DNA of 64,000 nucleotides, from the NCBI RefSeq assembly GCF_900450995.1, contig NZ_UGHY01000002.1, positions 508,501 to 572,500 of the forward strand, given 5' to 3'. The notes beneath the pieces were generated by a model that had not been told where the DNA came from, did no database searches, and worked only from the letters and a program-made list of their open reading frames with translations. This DNA is from Haemophilus parainfluenzae. Lineage in GTDB: Bacteria > Pseudomonadota > Gammaproteobacteria > Enterobacterales > Pasteurellaceae. Made by a program: the position numbers and the translations under genes. Below, piece after piece: positions 29,153 to 39,024 of this stretch. The stretch's first letter is position 1, and each line of letters starts with the position of its first letter.

Positions 29153-29536
29153 TTACTTACCTTGTTTATTTTTATAGTCAGCAATGGCGGCTTTAATTGC
29201 ATCTTCTGCTAAAATTGAGCAGTGAACTTTTACCGGTGGTAATTCAAGTTCTTCCGCAATTTGACTGTTTTTGATTGCACCTGCTTCATCTAAAGATTTG
29301 CCTTTTACCCATTCAGTAATTAAAGAGCTAGAAGCAATCGCAGAACCACAACCATAAGTTTTGAATTTTGCATCTTCAATAATGCCGCTGTCATTTACTT
29401 TGATTTGTAACTGCATAACGTCACCACAAGCTGGAGCGCCCACCATGCCGGTTCCCACAGAATTATCTTTTTTGTCCATTGAACCAACATTCCGTGGATT
29501 TTCGTAATGATCGATAACTTTTTCGCTGTATGCCAT
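29153..29536 (-). CDS. iscU: IscU scaffold protein
   Basis: Scaffold on which iron-sulfur clusters are built. The three conserved cysteines lie in [20 protein letters not shown] and [10 protein letters not shown], and the HscA-binding LPPVK motif is present just before the last one. It is 127 residues, standard length. The start follows AGGAAC. Located between iscS and iscA. Confidence 0.97.
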   Translation of the reverse strand: MAYSEKVIDHYENPRNVGSMDKKDNSVGTGMVGAPACGDVMQLQIKVNDSGIIEDAKFKTYGCGSAIASSSLITEWVKGKSLDEAGAIKNSQIAEELELPPVKVHCSILAEDAIKAAIADYKNKQGK

Positions 29537-29590
29537 ATTATGTTCCTTTCCTAAATAAGTTGCTATCAGGCGGTCAAGCCGCCTTGAAAA

Positions 29591-30805
29591 TTAGTGGGCA
29601 GCCCACTCAATAGTGTTTAAATCAATGCCTTCTTTGAACATATCCCAAAGTGGCGATAATTCACGAAGTTTCGCTACTGCACCATGCATTAAATTAATGG
29701 TGTAATCAATTTCTTCTTCAGTAGTCCAACGACCAAGCGTGAAACGAATTGAGCTATGTGCTAATTCATCATTACGACCTAATGCACGTAATACATAAGA
29801 TGGCTCTAAACTTGCAGACGTACAAGCGGAACCTGAAGATACTGCAATATCACGTAATGCCATCATTAACGACTCACCTTCAACATAGTTAAAGCTGATG
29901 TTCAAATTATTCGCTACGCGGTGTTCCATTGAACCATTTACATAGGTTTCTTCAATCTCTTTAAGACCATTGTATAAACGATCGCGCAATGCTCGGATAC
30001 GTGGCATTTCAGTATCCATTTCTTCTTTTGCAATGCGATATGCTTCACCCATACCAACGATTTGGTGTACCGGTAATGTACCTGAACGCATACCACGTTC
30101 GTGGCCACCACCATGGATAATCGCTTCTAAACGAACGCGAGGTTTACGACAAACATATAATGCCCCGATACCTTTGGGTCCGTACAATTTGTGACTAGAC
30201 ATTGACATCAAATCAACCGGTAATTCAGCAAGATTAATTTCTACTTTACCGACACTTTGTGTTGCATCTACGTGGAAAATGGTTTTGTTTGAACGGCAAA
30301 GCTCACCAATTGCTTTAATATCTTGAATCACGCCAATCTCATTATTTACATGCATAATTGACACAACAATTGTGTCTGGACGCAATGCTGCTTTAAATTT
30401 CTCAAGATCAATTAAACCATCTTCTTCTGGATCTAAATAGGTGACTTCAAAGCCTTCACGCTCTAATTGACGGCAAGTATCCAATACAGCCTTATGTTCA
30501 GTTTTGCAGGTGATAATGTGCTTACCTTTTGTTTGATAAAAGTGCGCCGCACCTTTAATTGCAAGGTTATCTGCTTCTGTTGCGCCAGAAGTAAACACGA
30601 TCTCACGTGAGTCTGCGCCAATCAAATCCGCAATTTGATTACGTGCAATATCAACCGCTTCTTCAGCTTGCCAGCCAAATTTATGTGAACGAGATGCTGG
30701 ATTACCGAATACACCATCAATGGTTAAATATTCCATCATTTTTTGAGCTACACGTTCATCCACTGGACATGTTGCTGCATAATCTAAATAAATTGGTAAT
30801 TTCAT
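29591..30805 (-). CDS. iscS: Cysteine desulfurase IscS
   Basis: PLP enzyme that releases sulfur from cysteine for iron-sulfur clusters and for tRNA thiolation. The PLP lysine is in [10 protein letters not shown] (about residue 206) and the persulfide cysteine in [13 protein letters not shown] (about 328). I choose the ATG at 30805 ([12 protein letters not shown]) with AGGAG upstream, giving 404 residues as in E. coli; a GTG two codons earlier is less likely. Confidence 0.97.
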   Translation of the reverse strand: MKLPIYLDYAATCPVDERVAQKMMEYLTIDGVFGNPASRSHKFGWQAEEAVDIARNQIADLIGADSREIVFTSGATEADNLAIKGAAHFYQTKGKHIITCKTEHKAVLDTCRQLEREGFEVTYLDPEEDGLIDLEKFKAALRPDTIVVSIMHVNNEIGVIQDIKAIGELCRSNKTIFHVDATQSVGKVEINLAELPVDLMSMSSHKLYGPKGIGALYVCRKPRVRLEAIIHGGGHERGMRSGTLPVHQIVGMGEAYRIAKEEMDTEMPRIRALRDRLYNGLKEIEETYVNGSMEHRVANNLNISFNYVEGESLMMALRDIAVSSGSACTSASLEPSYVLRALGRNDELAHSSIRFTLGRWTTEEEIDYTINLMHGAVAKLRELSPLWDMFKEGIDLNTIEWAAH

Positions 30806-30868
30806 TTTCACTCCTAAATAACTACCAAAAATGCCATCATTCTGACCGCACTTTGATCTACTTTCCTA

Positions 30869-31324
30869 TTATTGGTTAACGACAACCAAATCATCAAAAT
30901 CTTTGTGAGCTTTATGTTTTCCTGATTTTTTCTCCACAAGCTCGGCTAATGTAATCTCATCTAAAAAATCAGAAATACGATCACTTAAATCTTGCCATAA
31001 AGTATGAGTTAAACATTCAACCCCACCTTTACAATTTCCCTTTCCAAGGCATCTTGTAACATTAATGTTCTCATTTACGGCAGAGATCACCATACCGATA
31101 GAAATTTGATCAGTTGGTAAAGCTAAACGATAGCCACCACCCGGACCTCGAACACTTTTTACTAATCCACCACGACGCAATTTTGCAAATAATTGCTCAA
31201 GATAAGAAAGTGAAATATTTTGACGTTCTGAGATATCCGCTAAACAAACTGGAGCTGTCCCCGCATGTAATGCGATATCTAAAATTGCGGTAACCGCATA
31301 TCGCCCTTTAGATGTAAGTTTCAT
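30869..31324 (-). CDS. iscR: IscR, iron-sulfur sensing Rrf2-family regulator
   Basis: A 151-residue winged-helix regulator that, when holding a [2Fe-2S] cluster, represses the isc operon. The three cluster cysteines are in [19 protein letters not shown]-terminal [18 protein letters not shown] and the recognition part [18 protein letters not shown] are typical. It is the first gene of the operon; an IscR-type site overlaps its promoter. Confidence 0.96.
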   Translation of the reverse strand: MKLTSKGRYAVTAILDIALHAGTAPVCLADISERQNISLSYLEQLFAKLRRGGLVKSVRGPGGGYRLALPTDQISIGMVISAVNENINVTRCLGKGNCKGGVECLTHTLWQDLSDRISDFLDEITLAELVEKKSGKHKAHKDFDDLVVVNQ

Positions 31325-31362
31325 AAAGCATCCCTATTAATCGCCGTTTGGATAGTTTACAT

Positions 31363-31387
31363 ATCTGACTATGATAGTCAATTTTAG
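31363..31387 (-). promoter_or_regulatory. iscR promoter with IscR type-1-like site
   Basis: On the minus strand, TTGACTATCATAGTCAGATA overlaps the -35 (TTGACT), with TAAACT after 16 bases as a -10. The GACT...AGTC dyad and the following TAT agree with the E. coli type-1 IscR consensus at most positions. It overlaps the trmJ stop codon. Confidence 0.7.
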
Positions 31388-32103
31388 TCTTTTTGCAGAT
31401 TAAGGCGTTTTTCGACCGCACTTAACATTCCTCGCAAAATATTTAATTCATTTTTTTCTAGAGAAGAACGGTTATAAAGTCGTCTTAACTTTTGTATAAC
31501 CCCTTGATTTTGAATAAAACCAAGAGACTGATACACCTGTTCCGTATGAGCAAAAAAATACTCCATTTCTTGTGCTGTTGGATAGATATTTTCTATTGTT
31601 GAAAGTGCAGTTTCCGTTCTATTTTTCACTAAAAATGCAATTCGAATTTCATAACTTACCAACTGCACTGCCATCGCTAAATTTAGCGAAGAATATTCAG
31701 GATTCGCAGGGATATTTAAATGATAATGACATTTAAGTAATTCTTCATTTGTGAGCCCAACACGCTCACGACCGAACACGATTGCCACTTGGCCTTGATG
31801 TGCACTGACTTTCTCCGCACATTCTCTTGGCTCAATCAACGTACTCTGTAAATGGCGTAATCTCGCGCTGGTCCCAATTACTAATGAGCAATCTTCTATT
31901 GCTTGTTCAAAAGTATCAACAATGTGGGCATTACGCACAACATCATCAGCGCCTGCAGCTAATGCAATAGATTGCTCATCCACCGATTTTGGCGAGACCA
32001 AATAAAGGTTGGATAATCCCATTGTTTTCATCGCACGCGAGGCTGAACCGATGTTCCCGCTATGTGATGTTTCAACCAAAACAATTCGAATATTTTGTAA
32101 CAT
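31384..32103 (-). CDS. trmJ: tRNA (cytidine/uridine-32-2'-O)-methyltransferase TrmJ
   Basis: SPOUT-class methyltransferase acting on position 32 of several tRNAs. MLQNIRIVLVETSHSGNIGS and the knot region VAIVFGRERVGLTNEE plus IPANPEYSSLNLAMAVQLV are the SPOUT motifs. It has 239 residues. It lies immediately upstream of iscR, as in E. coli, and downstream of three tRNA genes. Confidence 0.94.
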   Translation of the reverse strand: MLQNIRIVLVETSHSGNIGSASRAMKTMGLSNLYLVSPKSVDEQSIALAAGADDVVRNAHIVDTFEQAIEDCSLVIGTSARLRHLQSTLIEPRECAEKVSAHQGQVAIVFGRERVGLTNEELLKCHYHLNIPANPEYSSLNLAMAVQLVSYEIRIAFLVKNRTETALSTIENIYPTAQEMEYFFAHTEQVYQSLGFIQNQGVIQKLRRLYNRSSLEKNELNILRGMLSAVEKRLNLQKD

Positions 32104-32225
32104 TTTATGCCCGACTTAACTTTGTGGATATTCTACCATAATAACCGCTAAATATAGTCAAGAATTTTGAAAATATTTTACTTTTTTGTAAATTTATTAA
32201 CAAACAGGAGAAATAAGATGTTGAG

Positions 32226-32301
32226 TGGTGGGCTGTGAGAGGCTCGAACTCTCGACCGACGGATTAAGAGTCCGCTGCTCTACCAACTGAGCTAACAACC
32301 C
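32226..32301 (-). tRNA. tRNA-Lys(CTT)
   Basis: The 76-base cloverleaf has acceptor arms GGGTTGT/ACAGCCC, anticodon loop CTCTTAA (anticodon CTT), T arm with GTTCGAG, and an encoded CCA. It is a second lysine isoacceptor beside two TTT copies. Confidence 0.93.
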
Positions 32302-32331
32302 AACCGGTTAAATAATGATCTGTAAAATAGA

Positions 32332-32407
32332 TGGTGGGTCGTGAAGGATTCGAACCTTCGACCAACGGATTAAAAGTCCGCTGCTCTACCGACTGAGCTA
32401 ACGACCC
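32332..32407 (-). tRNA. tRNA-Lys(TTT), copy 1
   Basis: 76 bases, acceptor GGGTCGT/ACGACCC, anticodon loop CTTTTAA, GTTCGAA T loop, encoded CCA. Confidence 0.95.
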
Positions 32408-32432
32408 ATTTAGGAATTCTTCGAAATAAAAG

Positions 32433-32508
32433 TGGTGGGTCGTGAAGGATTCGAACCTTCGACCAACGGATTAAAAGTCCGCTGCTCTACCGACTGAGCT
32501 AACGACCC
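32433..32508 (-). tRNA. tRNA-Lys(TTT), copy 2
   Basis: Sequence identical by eye to the copy at 32332-32407, separated by 25 bases; the three genes probably share one transcript. Confidence 0.95.
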
Positions 32509-32629
32509 ACATCATTTCGTAACAGGTGCGTATATTACCGATTTTATTTTCTGACGCAAGAAAAATCTGAAGAAATTGTGTTAATTGCGCGAATACTCGT
32601 CAATTTGTACCAATATCTTAGAACAAATA

Positions 32630-32660
32630 AAAAAGGAGAGTATTTCTACTCTCCCTTTTT
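32630..32660 (-). terminator. Terminator of the tol-pal operon
   Basis: GGGAGAG and CTCTCC arms enclose an AT loop, with T tracts on both sides. On the minus strand it follows pal. Confidence 0.8.
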
Positions 32661-32684
32661 CTAAGAATCAAAATTCTCTAGAAA

Positions 32685-33152
32685 TTAGTATGCTAACACT
32701 GCACGACGGTTTTTAGAGTATGCTGCTTCATCGTGACCTAACACTGCCGGTTTTTCTTCACCGTAAGAAACAGTTGATACTTTACCAGCGTCAACACCTT
32801 TACCAGCTAAGAAACCTTTAACTGCGTCAGCACGACGTTGACCTAAAGCGATGTTGTACTCTGGAGTACCACGTTCGTCAGTGTTACCTTCAACAACCAC
32901 TTTAGAAGCTGGAGTTGCATTTAAGTATGCAGCGTGAGCATCTAAGATTTGAACATATTCACCTTCGATGTTGAATTTGTCGAAACCGAAGTAAACGGTG
33001 TTATAACGTTGTTGAAGATCTTCAACAGAGTAACCACCGAAAGTTTGACCGTTGTTAGCACCGTTGCCTGCTGCATCGTTGTTTGATGAGCTACATGCTG
33101 CTAATGCAGCTACTGAACCAGCAACTAATAATGATTTAACAAATTTGTTCAT
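32685..33152 (-). CDS. pal: Peptidoglycan-associated lipoprotein Pal (P6)
   Basis: Outer-membrane lipoprotein anchoring the envelope to peptidoglycan and partner of TolB; called P6 in Haemophilus. The start is the ATG at 33152 ([14 protein letters not shown]), behind GAGGAG, with lipobox LAAC. The OmpA-like domain ends the protein, with [19 protein letters not shown] and [11 protein letters not shown] as the peptidoglycan-binding motif. It has 155 residues. It closes the tolQRAB-pal operon. Confidence 0.96.
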   Translation of the reverse strand: MNKFVKSLLVAGSVAALAACSSSNNDAAGNGANNGQTFGGYSVEDLQQRYNTVYFGFDKFNIEGEYVQILDAHAAYLNATPASKVVVEGNTDERGTPEYNIALGQRRADAVKGFLAGKGVDAGKVSTVSYGEEKPAVLGHDEAAYSKNRRAVLAY

Positions 33153-33175
33153 TAGATTTCTCCTCAATGAGTTTT

Positions 33176-34459
33176 TTATTTAGTCAAGTATGGAGACCAA
33201 GCTGGAAATTTCACTTGGCCATTACTTCCTGGAAGACTCGCTTTAAAGCGACCATCTGCAGAAACCAATTGTAACACCTTTCCTAGCCCTTGTGTAGAGC
33301 TGTAAATAATCATGATACCGTTAGGAGAAATACTTGGGCTTTCACCTAAGAAAGATGTACTTAATACTTCAGAGCTACCGCTGGTGAGATCTTGTTTTAC
33401 CACGTTATTATTACCGTTGATCATTACAAGTGTTTTACCATCACTACTGATTTGCGCACTACCACGACCGCCAACTGGTGATGCACCACCACCGCTTGCA
33501 CTCATTCGATAAACTTGTGGTGAACCACCTCTATCTGAAGTAAAGAGAATTGAGCTACCATCTGGAGACCATGATGGTTCCGTATTATTACCCGCACCGC
33601 GAGTTAATTGAGTAGGGGTACCGCCATTTGAGCCCATTACATAGATGTTTAATAAACCATCTTGTGAAGAAGCAAATGCGAGTTTTGAACCGTCTGGAGA
33701 GAATGCTGGCGCACCATTATGCCCTGGGAAAGAAGCTACTACTTTACGAGAACCTGAACCTAAGTCTTGTACAACAAGTTGTGATTTTTTGTTCTCAAAA
33801 GATACATACGCTAAACGTTTACCATCTGGAGACCAAGCTGGAGACATAATTGGTTGTGAGCTACGATTAACGATAAATTGGTTATAACCATCATAATCAG
33901 CGACACGAACTTCATAAGGTTGTGAGCCACCATTTTTTTGCACCACGTAAGCGATACGTGTTCTGAATGCACCACGAATACCAGTTAATTTTTCAAATAC
34001 TTCATCACTCACGGTATGTGCACCATAACGTAACCATTTATTTGTTACTGTATAGCTATTTTGCGCAAGTACCGCACCTAGTGTACCTGATGCACCTACA
34101 GTATCAACTAATTGGTAAGAAATGTTATAACCGCTACCCGTTGAAGTCACTTGACCTACAACAACAGCATCAATACCTAAAGCTGTCCAAGCTTCTGGTT
34201 TCACTTCAGCTGCAGTTGTTGGTTGTTGTGGCATTTGGCTTACTGGAATTGGGTTAAATTTACCACTATTACGTAAGTCATCTGCAACAATTTGACCAAT
34301 ATTTTCAGGTGCAGAACCTGCGAAAGGAACAACTGCGATAGGACGAGCGCCATCAACACCTTCATCAATCACAATTCGAACTTCATCTTCTGCCATTGTT
34401 GTGCTTGCAAACGCAAACATCACCACAAATAGCCCCATAACACGTTTGATCAATTTCAT
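33176..34459 (-). CDS. tolB: Tol-Pal system protein TolB
   Basis: Periplasmic beta-propeller that links TolA to Pal. A signal peptide ([15 protein letters not shown]) precedes an N-terminal domain and repeated propeller motifs such as [31 protein letters not shown] and [15 protein letters not shown]. Length 427 residues, standard. It follows tolA by 41 bp on the minus strand. Confidence 0.96.
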   Translation of the reverse strand: MKLIKRVMGLFVVMFAFASTTMAEDEVRIVIDEGVDGARPIAVVPFAGSAPENIGQIVADDLRNSGKFNPIPVSQMPQQPTTAAEVKPEAWTALGIDAVVVGQVTSTGSGYNISYQLVDTVGASGTLGAVLAQNSYTVTNKWLRYGAHTVSDEVFEKLTGIRGAFRTRIAYVVQKNGGSQPYEVRVADYDGYNQFIVNRSSQPIMSPAWSPDGKRLAYVSFENKKSQLVVQDLGSGSRKVVASFPGHNGAPAFSPDGSKLAFASSQDGLLNIYVMGSNGGTPTQLTRGAGNNTEPSWSPDGSSILFTSDRGGSPQVYRMSASGGGASPVGGRGSAQISSDGKTLVMINGNNNVVKQDLTSGSSEVLSTSFLGESPSISPNGIMIIYSSTQGLGKVLQLVSADGRFKASLPGSNGQVKFPAWSPYLTK

Positions 34460-34500
34460 TTAATCACCTTATTTTAACGTTGTTACTTTCCTAAAACCAA

Positions 34501-35748
34501 TTATCGAGCATTGATATCAAAGTCGATAGTCGGCGCTTTATATTTTTCATAAATAGCATCAGATGGTGCTGCTGGAACTTTTTTCGTTCTAGCTACCGCA
34601 CTTAATGCTGCAGTACAAATATCATCTGGTCCAGAAACGCGCTGGTAGCCTAAAATCGTACCATCTCTACCGAGCTGAATTTTAATGCTACAAACTTTAC
34701 CGGCAAAACTTGGATCTTTTAAGAAACGGCGTTGAATTTCACGCTTAATCACACCAGCATATTGGTCACCGACCTTGCCACCGTCTCCAGCCCCAAGTCC
34801 CGCACCACTACCTTGTGTACCGCCTTTATTCGCATTACCACCTTTAGATGCGCTACCACCACCGATGTCACCACCGTTCATGAAATCATCTAAAGCTGCT
34901 TGATCCGCTTTACGTTTTGCTGCATCTGCTTTGGCTTTCGCATCAGCCTTCGCTTTAGCTTCTGCATCCGCTTTAGCTTTTGCTTCTGCCTTGGCTTTTG
35001 CTTCAGCCTCTGCTTTCGCTTTGGCATCAGCCTCGGCTTTCGCTTTCGCCTTAGCATCTGCTTCTGCTTTCGCTTTCGCATCGGCTTCTGCCTTGGCCTT
35101 CGCTTTTGCTTCAGCATCGGCTTTCGCTTTCGCCTCAGCCTTGGCTTTAGCATCTGCTTCTGCTTTTTCTTTCGCTTTTTGAGCTTCAGCTTGTGCCTTC
35201 GCTTTTGCCTCTTCTTCAGCCTGTTTAGCTGCTGCAGCTAAACGTTTTGCCTCGGCTTCCGCTTTCAACTTCGCTGCCTCTGCAGCTTGTTTTGCTTTTG
35301 CTTCTTCAGCTTGTTTCTGTTTTTCTAACGCCTCTTGACGAGCAAGTTCTTGTTGCTGTTTTTGCTTTTCAATTTCTTGCTGCTTTTGTTTTTCAAGTTC
35401 TTTTTGACGTTGAATTTCCTGCTGACGCTTAATCTCTTCTTGTTTCGCAATTTCTTGCTGATTTGGTTCAGGTTCAGGCTCTGGTTTCTTCTCTTTGACT
35501 ACAGGTTCTGGTTTTTTCTGTTTATCAGTTTGACCTTTCTTCTGTTGTTGAATACGTCCCCATTCCTGTGCTGCACTGCCAGTATCGACCATCACAGCTC
35601 CCATGGCATCACCTTCACCTTCTCCACCACCCATTATTTCAACGGTTTGATAAAGAGAGCTCCAAATCAACAAACCAAACAATGCAAGGTGCATCGCAAT
35701 AGAGATGACAAACTCATTTGCACGTTTTTTTCGTCGATTATTCTGCAC
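34501..35748 (-). CDS. tolA: TolA, envelope-spanning linker
   Basis: Inner-membrane protein bridging TolQR to TolB/Pal. One membrane helix near the N-terminus (FVISIAMHLALFGLLIW) is followed by a long alpha-helical arm rich in Ala, Lys and Glu (about residues 90-285), partly an array of KAEA/KADA units, and by the C-terminal TolA domain (YAGVIKREIQRRFL, CSIKIQLGRDGTI). It has 415 residues. The repeat-rich arm explains several long spurious frames on both strands and is likely to vary in length between strains. Confidence 0.95.
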   Translation of the reverse strand: MQNNRRKKRANEFVISIAMHLALFGLLIWSSLYQTVEIMGGGEGEGDAMGAVMVDTGSAAQEWGRIQQQKKGQTDKQKKPEPVVKEKKPEPEPEPNQQEIAKQEEIKRQQEIQRQKELEKQKQQEIEKQKQQQELARQEALEKQKQAEEAKAKQAAEAAKLKAEAEAKRLAAAAKQAEEEAKAKAQAEAQKAKEKAEADAKAKAEAKAKADAEAKAKAKAEADAKAKAEADAKAKAKAEADAKAKAEAEAKAKAEAKAKADAEAKAKADAKAKADAAKRKADQAALDDFMNGGDIGGGSASKGGNANKGGTQGSGAGLGAGDGGKVGDQYAGVIKREIQRRFLKDPSFAGKVCSIKIQLGRDGTILGYQRVSGPDDICTAALSAVARTKKVPAAPSDAIYEKYKAPTIDFDINAR

Positions 35749-35766
35749 GGTTTTACCTACTTATTC

Positions 35767-36186
35767 TTAAATTGGGTTGGTCATTAAACCCACAGACTTA
35801 ATGCCGGCAAGATGTAGTAAATTCAGTGCTTTAATCACTTCTTCATAAGGTACATCTTTTGCTCCGCCCACTAAGAACATTGTGTTATTGTCTTTATCAA
35901 ATTCTTGTTTTGATAATTGGGTTACCATTTCTTCGTTAAGGCCTTCTTGGCGTTGACCACCAATAGAAATCGAATACTGCCCTACACCCGCTACTTCTAA
36001 GATAACCGGTGTTTTATCTTCATTTGATACATTTTGACTTTGCACCGAATCAGGGAGTTCCACTTGAACGCTCTGACTGATAATCGGCGCGGTTGCCATA
36101 AAAATTAACACTAAAACTAAAAGAACATCGAGAAATGGCACGATGTTAATTTCAGATTTAATGTCTTTACGCTGACGACGAGCCAT
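35767..36186 (-). CDS. tolR: TolR, proton-motive-force coupled subunit
   Basis: ExbD/TolR-family inner-membrane protein, 139 residues. NIVPFLDVLLVLVLIFMATAP is the single membrane helix with the conserved aspartate thought to take part in proton flow; the periplasmic part follows. It starts 77 bp after tolQ, the gap holding an inverted USS pair. Confidence 0.95.
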   Translation of the reverse strand: MARRQRKDIKSEINIVPFLDVLLVLVLIFMATAPIISQSVQVELPDSVQSQNVSNEDKTPVILEVAGVGQYSISIGGQRQEGLNEEMVTQLSKQEFDKDNNTMFLVGGAKDVPYEEVIKALNLLHLAGIKSVGLMTNPI

Positions 36187-36213
36187 AATTTCCTCTAAAA
36201 CTTCCTAAAATCC

Positions 36214-36246
36214 ACCGCACTTTTCATCTTATTTATTAAGTGCGGT
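36214..36246. terminator. Inverted USS pair between tolQ and tolR
   Basis: ACCGCACTTTT and AAGTGCGGT face each other over 15 bases. A terminator-like structure within the tol operon. Confidence 0.65.
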
Positions 36247-36263
36247 CAATTTTTTATTGATTT

Positions 36264-36950
36264 TTAATGGTGCGCTTTACCAAAGGCTTGACGATGTAAA
36301 ATTGTGGTGAATTCATCAATGAAGTTACCATAATTTTGTTCAATCGCATTTACACGTAAGCTTAAACGGTTATACGCCATTACAGCAGGAATCGCCGCAA
36401 ACAAACCGATTGCGGTTGCGATCAAGGCTTCTGCGATACCTGGAGCAACCATTTGTAATGTTGCTTGTTTCGCACCACTTAATGCCATAAATGCATGCAT
36501 GATCCCCCAAACGGTACCAAATAAACCAATATATGGACTTACAGAAGCAACTGTTGCTAAGAAAGGTACACGGCTTTCAAGGGATTCCACTTCACGATTC
36601 ATCGCAAGGTTCATCGCACGAGTCGTACCTTTGATAATTGCTTCTGGCGCATCTGCATTCACTTGCTTTAAGCGAGAGAATTCTTTAAAGCCAACAAAGA
36701 AAATTTGTTCGCTGCCTGTTAGTACTTCACGACGATTAGATAAACCATCATAAAGTTTATTTAAATCTTCACCAGACCAGAAACGATCTTCAAAAGTGTT
36801 CGCTTCTTTTAACGCACTCGTCAAAATACGGCTACGTTGAATGATGATTGCCCAAGAAATAATTGAGAACGAAATTAAGATCACAATTACAAGTTGAACA
36901 ACGATACTCGCTTTTAGAAAAAGATCTAAAAAGTTCAATTCTGCAGTCAT
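36264..36950 (-). CDS. tolQ: TolQ, proton channel subunit
   Basis: MotA/TolQ/ExbB-family inner-membrane protein, 228 residues, with three membrane segments: one near residues 14-36 and two in the C-terminal half, including [14 protein letters not shown] and [19 protein letters not shown]. With TolR it energises TolA. It follows ybgC by 20 bp. Confidence 0.95.
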   Translation of the reverse strand: MTAELNFLDLFLKASIVVQLVIVILISFSIISWAIIIQRSRILTSALKEANTFEDRFWSGEDLNKLYDGLSNRREVLTGSEQIFFVGFKEFSRLKQVNADAPEAIIKGTTRAMNLAMNREVESLESRVPFLATVASVSPYIGLFGTVWGIMHAFMALSGAKQATLQMVAPGIAEALIATAIGLFAAIPAVMAYNRLSLRVNAIEQNYGNFIDEFTTILHRQAFGKAHH

Positions 36951-36970
36951 TGCATACTCCGAAAAGTTAT

Positions 36971-37399
36971 TTACTTTAAAAATGCCGCTTTTAATTCTTC
37001 AGGAATTGCGACAGGTTTCATTTTGCCTAGATCAACACAGGCTACCTTAACAGTAGCCTTTGATAACACCACCGTCTCACGAACTAACCGCTGTTCAAAG
37101 AGGATTGTTGCTCCTTTCACTGCCGTCATTTCAGTTTCAACAATAAGATAATCATCCAATTTTGCCGGAATACAATAGTCAATAGAGATGGTTTTGACCA
37201 CAAAAGCTAATTGTTGTTCCTGCAATAATGATTGTTGGGAAAAATTAAGCGTTCTTAAATATTCAGTTCGCGCACGTTCAAAAAAATGTAAGTAACGTGC
37301 GTGATACACTACTCCGCCAGCATCCGTGTCCTCATAATAGACACGAACCGGAAAGGTAAAACATTGGTTATTCAAAATAATGCTCAAATTATCAGCCAT
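36971..37399 (-). CDS. ybgC: Acyl-CoA thioesterase YbgC
   Basis: Hotdog-fold thioesterase of the Tol-Pal cluster acting on short-chain acyl-CoA. The active-site signature [20 protein letters not shown] (residues 21-40) carries the catalytic Asp. It has 142 residues. It leads the ybgC-tolQRAB-pal operon; the 71 bp upstream separate it from ybgE. Confidence 0.94.
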   Translation of the reverse strand: MADNLSIILNNQCFTFPVRVYYEDTDAGGVVYHARYLHFFERARTEYLRTLNFSQQSLLQEQQLAFVVKTISIDYCIPAKLDDYLIVETEMTAVKGATILFEQRLVRETVVLSKATVKVACVDLGKMKPVAIPEELKAAFLK

Positions 37400-37470
37400 A
37401 ACAAGCCGCTTATTTTAGAACCAGTTCATTAGATGTGCAAGATCCAAATAATAATATTTGTCTATCGTTC

Positions 37471-37761
37471 TTATAAAAACCAATGCTGAACAATGGCAAT
37501 TATTGTAGTGAAATAACCAATAAAGGGCAAGAAAACGAGCTGCCATATTGCTCGACGAATTTCAAATCCAATCCCGTGAATCCATAAATTAATCAATCCC
37601 CAAAAGATTGCAAGAATCCAAGCAGGATGAGCGGTTCGAAGTGCGGTTGAAAATTGACTTAAATTTAAAAAGAAAGCCGCAGTTAAAAATAACGCCAAAA
37701 TAAACGAAAGGGTTCGCAAGGAACCCTTATTACTTAATTGATAGAGTGAATTAATCATCAT
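37471..37761 (-). CDS. ybgE: YbgE, cyd-operon membrane protein
   Basis: A 96-residue inner-membrane protein with three hydrophobic stretches (LSFILALFLTAAFFLNL, WILAIFWGLINLWIHGIGF, LVFLPFIGYFTTIIAIV). Cyd operon YbgE proteins have unknown function. Its ATG shares one base with the cydX stop (TAATG), so translation is coupled to the oxidase genes. Confidence 0.88.
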   Translation of the reverse strand: MMINSLYQLSNKGSLRTLSFILALFLTAAFFLNLSQFSTALRTAHPAWILAIFWGLINLWIHGIGFEIRRAIWQLVFLPFIGYFTTIIAIVQHWFL

Positions 37762-37859
37762 TACTCGTCAAATTTACCTGACTTTTCTTTACCAATGGTT
37801 AATTTAGCACTCACCATAACTGCAGCCAACACACCCACTACCCAAATTACGTATAACAT
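37761..37859 (-). CDS. cydX: CydX, small subunit of cytochrome bd oxidase
   Basis: A 32-residue single-helix membrane protein, MLYVIWVVGVLAAVMVSA followed by a charged tail ending GKFDE. It is needed for stability and activity of cytochrome bd-I in E. coli. It follows cydB by 11 bp with GGAG upstream and overlaps ybgE by one base. It is too short for common gene finders. Confidence 0.93.
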   Translation of the reverse strand: MLYVIWVVGVLAAVMVSAKLTIGKEKSGKFDE

Positions 37860-37870
37860 ATTGTTTCTCC

Positions 37871-39010
37871 TTAGTATAATGAGTTTTTGTTGTCTTCAAC
37901 AAAGCTTTCATCCAAGCGACCAAACATTTTGTAGTATGACCAAATGGTGTAAAGCAATGAGATGGTAACGAATACTAATGCCAAGTAGAACATTAAGGTT
38001 AATGTTAATTCACTTGACGTTGCATCCCACATTAATAAACTTTGTTCTGGATGAGTACTTGAAGGCATTACAAATGGGAACATTGATACTGCCGCAGTAA
38101 TAATCACACCAGCCATTGTTAATACAGAGAAGAAGAATGCAAAACCACAACGATTTGCTTTAGATGCAATCACATTTAATAATGCACCAACCACAGCTAA
38201 TGCTGGGAATGCCCATAAAGCTGGATTTTCATTGAAGTTTTTGAACCATGCTCCTGCTTCAACTGCTACTTGTTTGCCTGAAGTTGGCGCTGATGCTGCA
38301 AAGTGATCAATCGCGCTAGTCACCACATAACCGTCTTTGAAAGAAAGCCATACACCTGCAAGTACAAAAGTAATTAATGTCACTAATGCGCCAATTTGTG
38401 TAATTGCTCTTGCACGATCACGCAATGCAGCAGTGGTTTTCATTTGTAACCAGTTCGCACCGTGAGTTACTAACATTGCAAGACTTAACACACCGCAAAG
38501 TAATGCGAATGGGTTTAATAATGCAAAGAACGAACCTGTGTAAGTTGCTTGTGAAAGCTCATTTAATTCAAATGGTACACCTTGTAATAAATTACCAAAT
38601 GCTACACCGAATACTAATGCAGGTACAAAACCACCAGCAAACAAGCCCCAATCCCACACAGCACGCCATGTTGGGTTATCAATTTTCGCACGATATTCAA
38701 AACCAATTGGACGGAAGAATAACGCAGCTAACACGAGGAATAAGGCAATATAGAAGCCTGAAAACGCTACAGAATAAACAATCGGCCATGCCGCGAAGAT
38801 TGCACCACCAGCAGTTAATAACCAAACTTGGTTACCATCCCAGTGTGGAGCAATAGAGTTAATCATAATACGTCTTTCTACTTCTTTCTTACCTGCTACG
38901 GGTAAAAGTGCGGTCACGCCCATATCGAATCCATCTGTTACAGAGAAACCGATAAGCAATACAACAACTAGCACCCACCAAATAATACGTAGAATTTCAT
39001 AATCAAGCAT
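37871..39010 (-). CDS. cydB: Cytochrome bd ubiquinol oxidase subunit II
   Basis: Membrane subunit II of the high-affinity terminal oxidase, 379 residues and about eight helices. The N-terminus YEILRIIWWVLVVVLLIGFS, TDGFDMGVTALLP, and SIAPHWDGNQVWLLTAGGA are diagnostic. It follows cydA by 14 bp in cydABX-ybgE. Confidence 0.97.
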   Translation of the reverse strand: MLDYEILRIIWWVLVVVLLIGFSVTDGFDMGVTALLPVAGKKEVERRIMINSIAPHWDGNQVWLLTAGGAIFAAWPIVYSVAFSGFYIALFLVLAALFFRPIGFEYRAKIDNPTWRAVWDWGLFAGGFVPALVFGVAFGNLLQGVPFELNELSQATYTGSFFALLNPFALLCGVLSLAMLVTHGANWLQMKTTAALRDRARAITQIGALVTLITFVLAGVWLSFKDGYVVTSAIDHFAASAPTSGKQVAVEAGAWFKNFNENPALWAFPALAVVGALLNVIASKANRCGFAFFFSVLTMAGVIITAAVSMFPFVMPSSTHPEQSLLMWDATSSELTLTLMFYLALVFVTISLLYTIWSYYKMFGRLDESFVEDNKNSLY

Positions 39011-39024
39011 AATCCATCTCCTGC

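Noticed and set aside
32226..32508. CRISPR-like repeats
   Set aside because: The near-identical repeated blocks are three tRNA-Lys genes with cloverleaf structure and CCA ends. I saw no CRISPR array elsewhere.
34890..35240. Long reading frames on other frames and strand within tolA
   Set aside because: They are made of low-complexity Ala/Ser/Phe or Lys/Arg repeats caused by the KAEA-type codon repeats of tolA, without ribosome sites or homology.
38404..38856. 150-codon plus-strand ORF opposite cydB
   Set aside because: Fully inside a strongly conserved gene, with His/Gln-rich composition typical of an antisense shadow.
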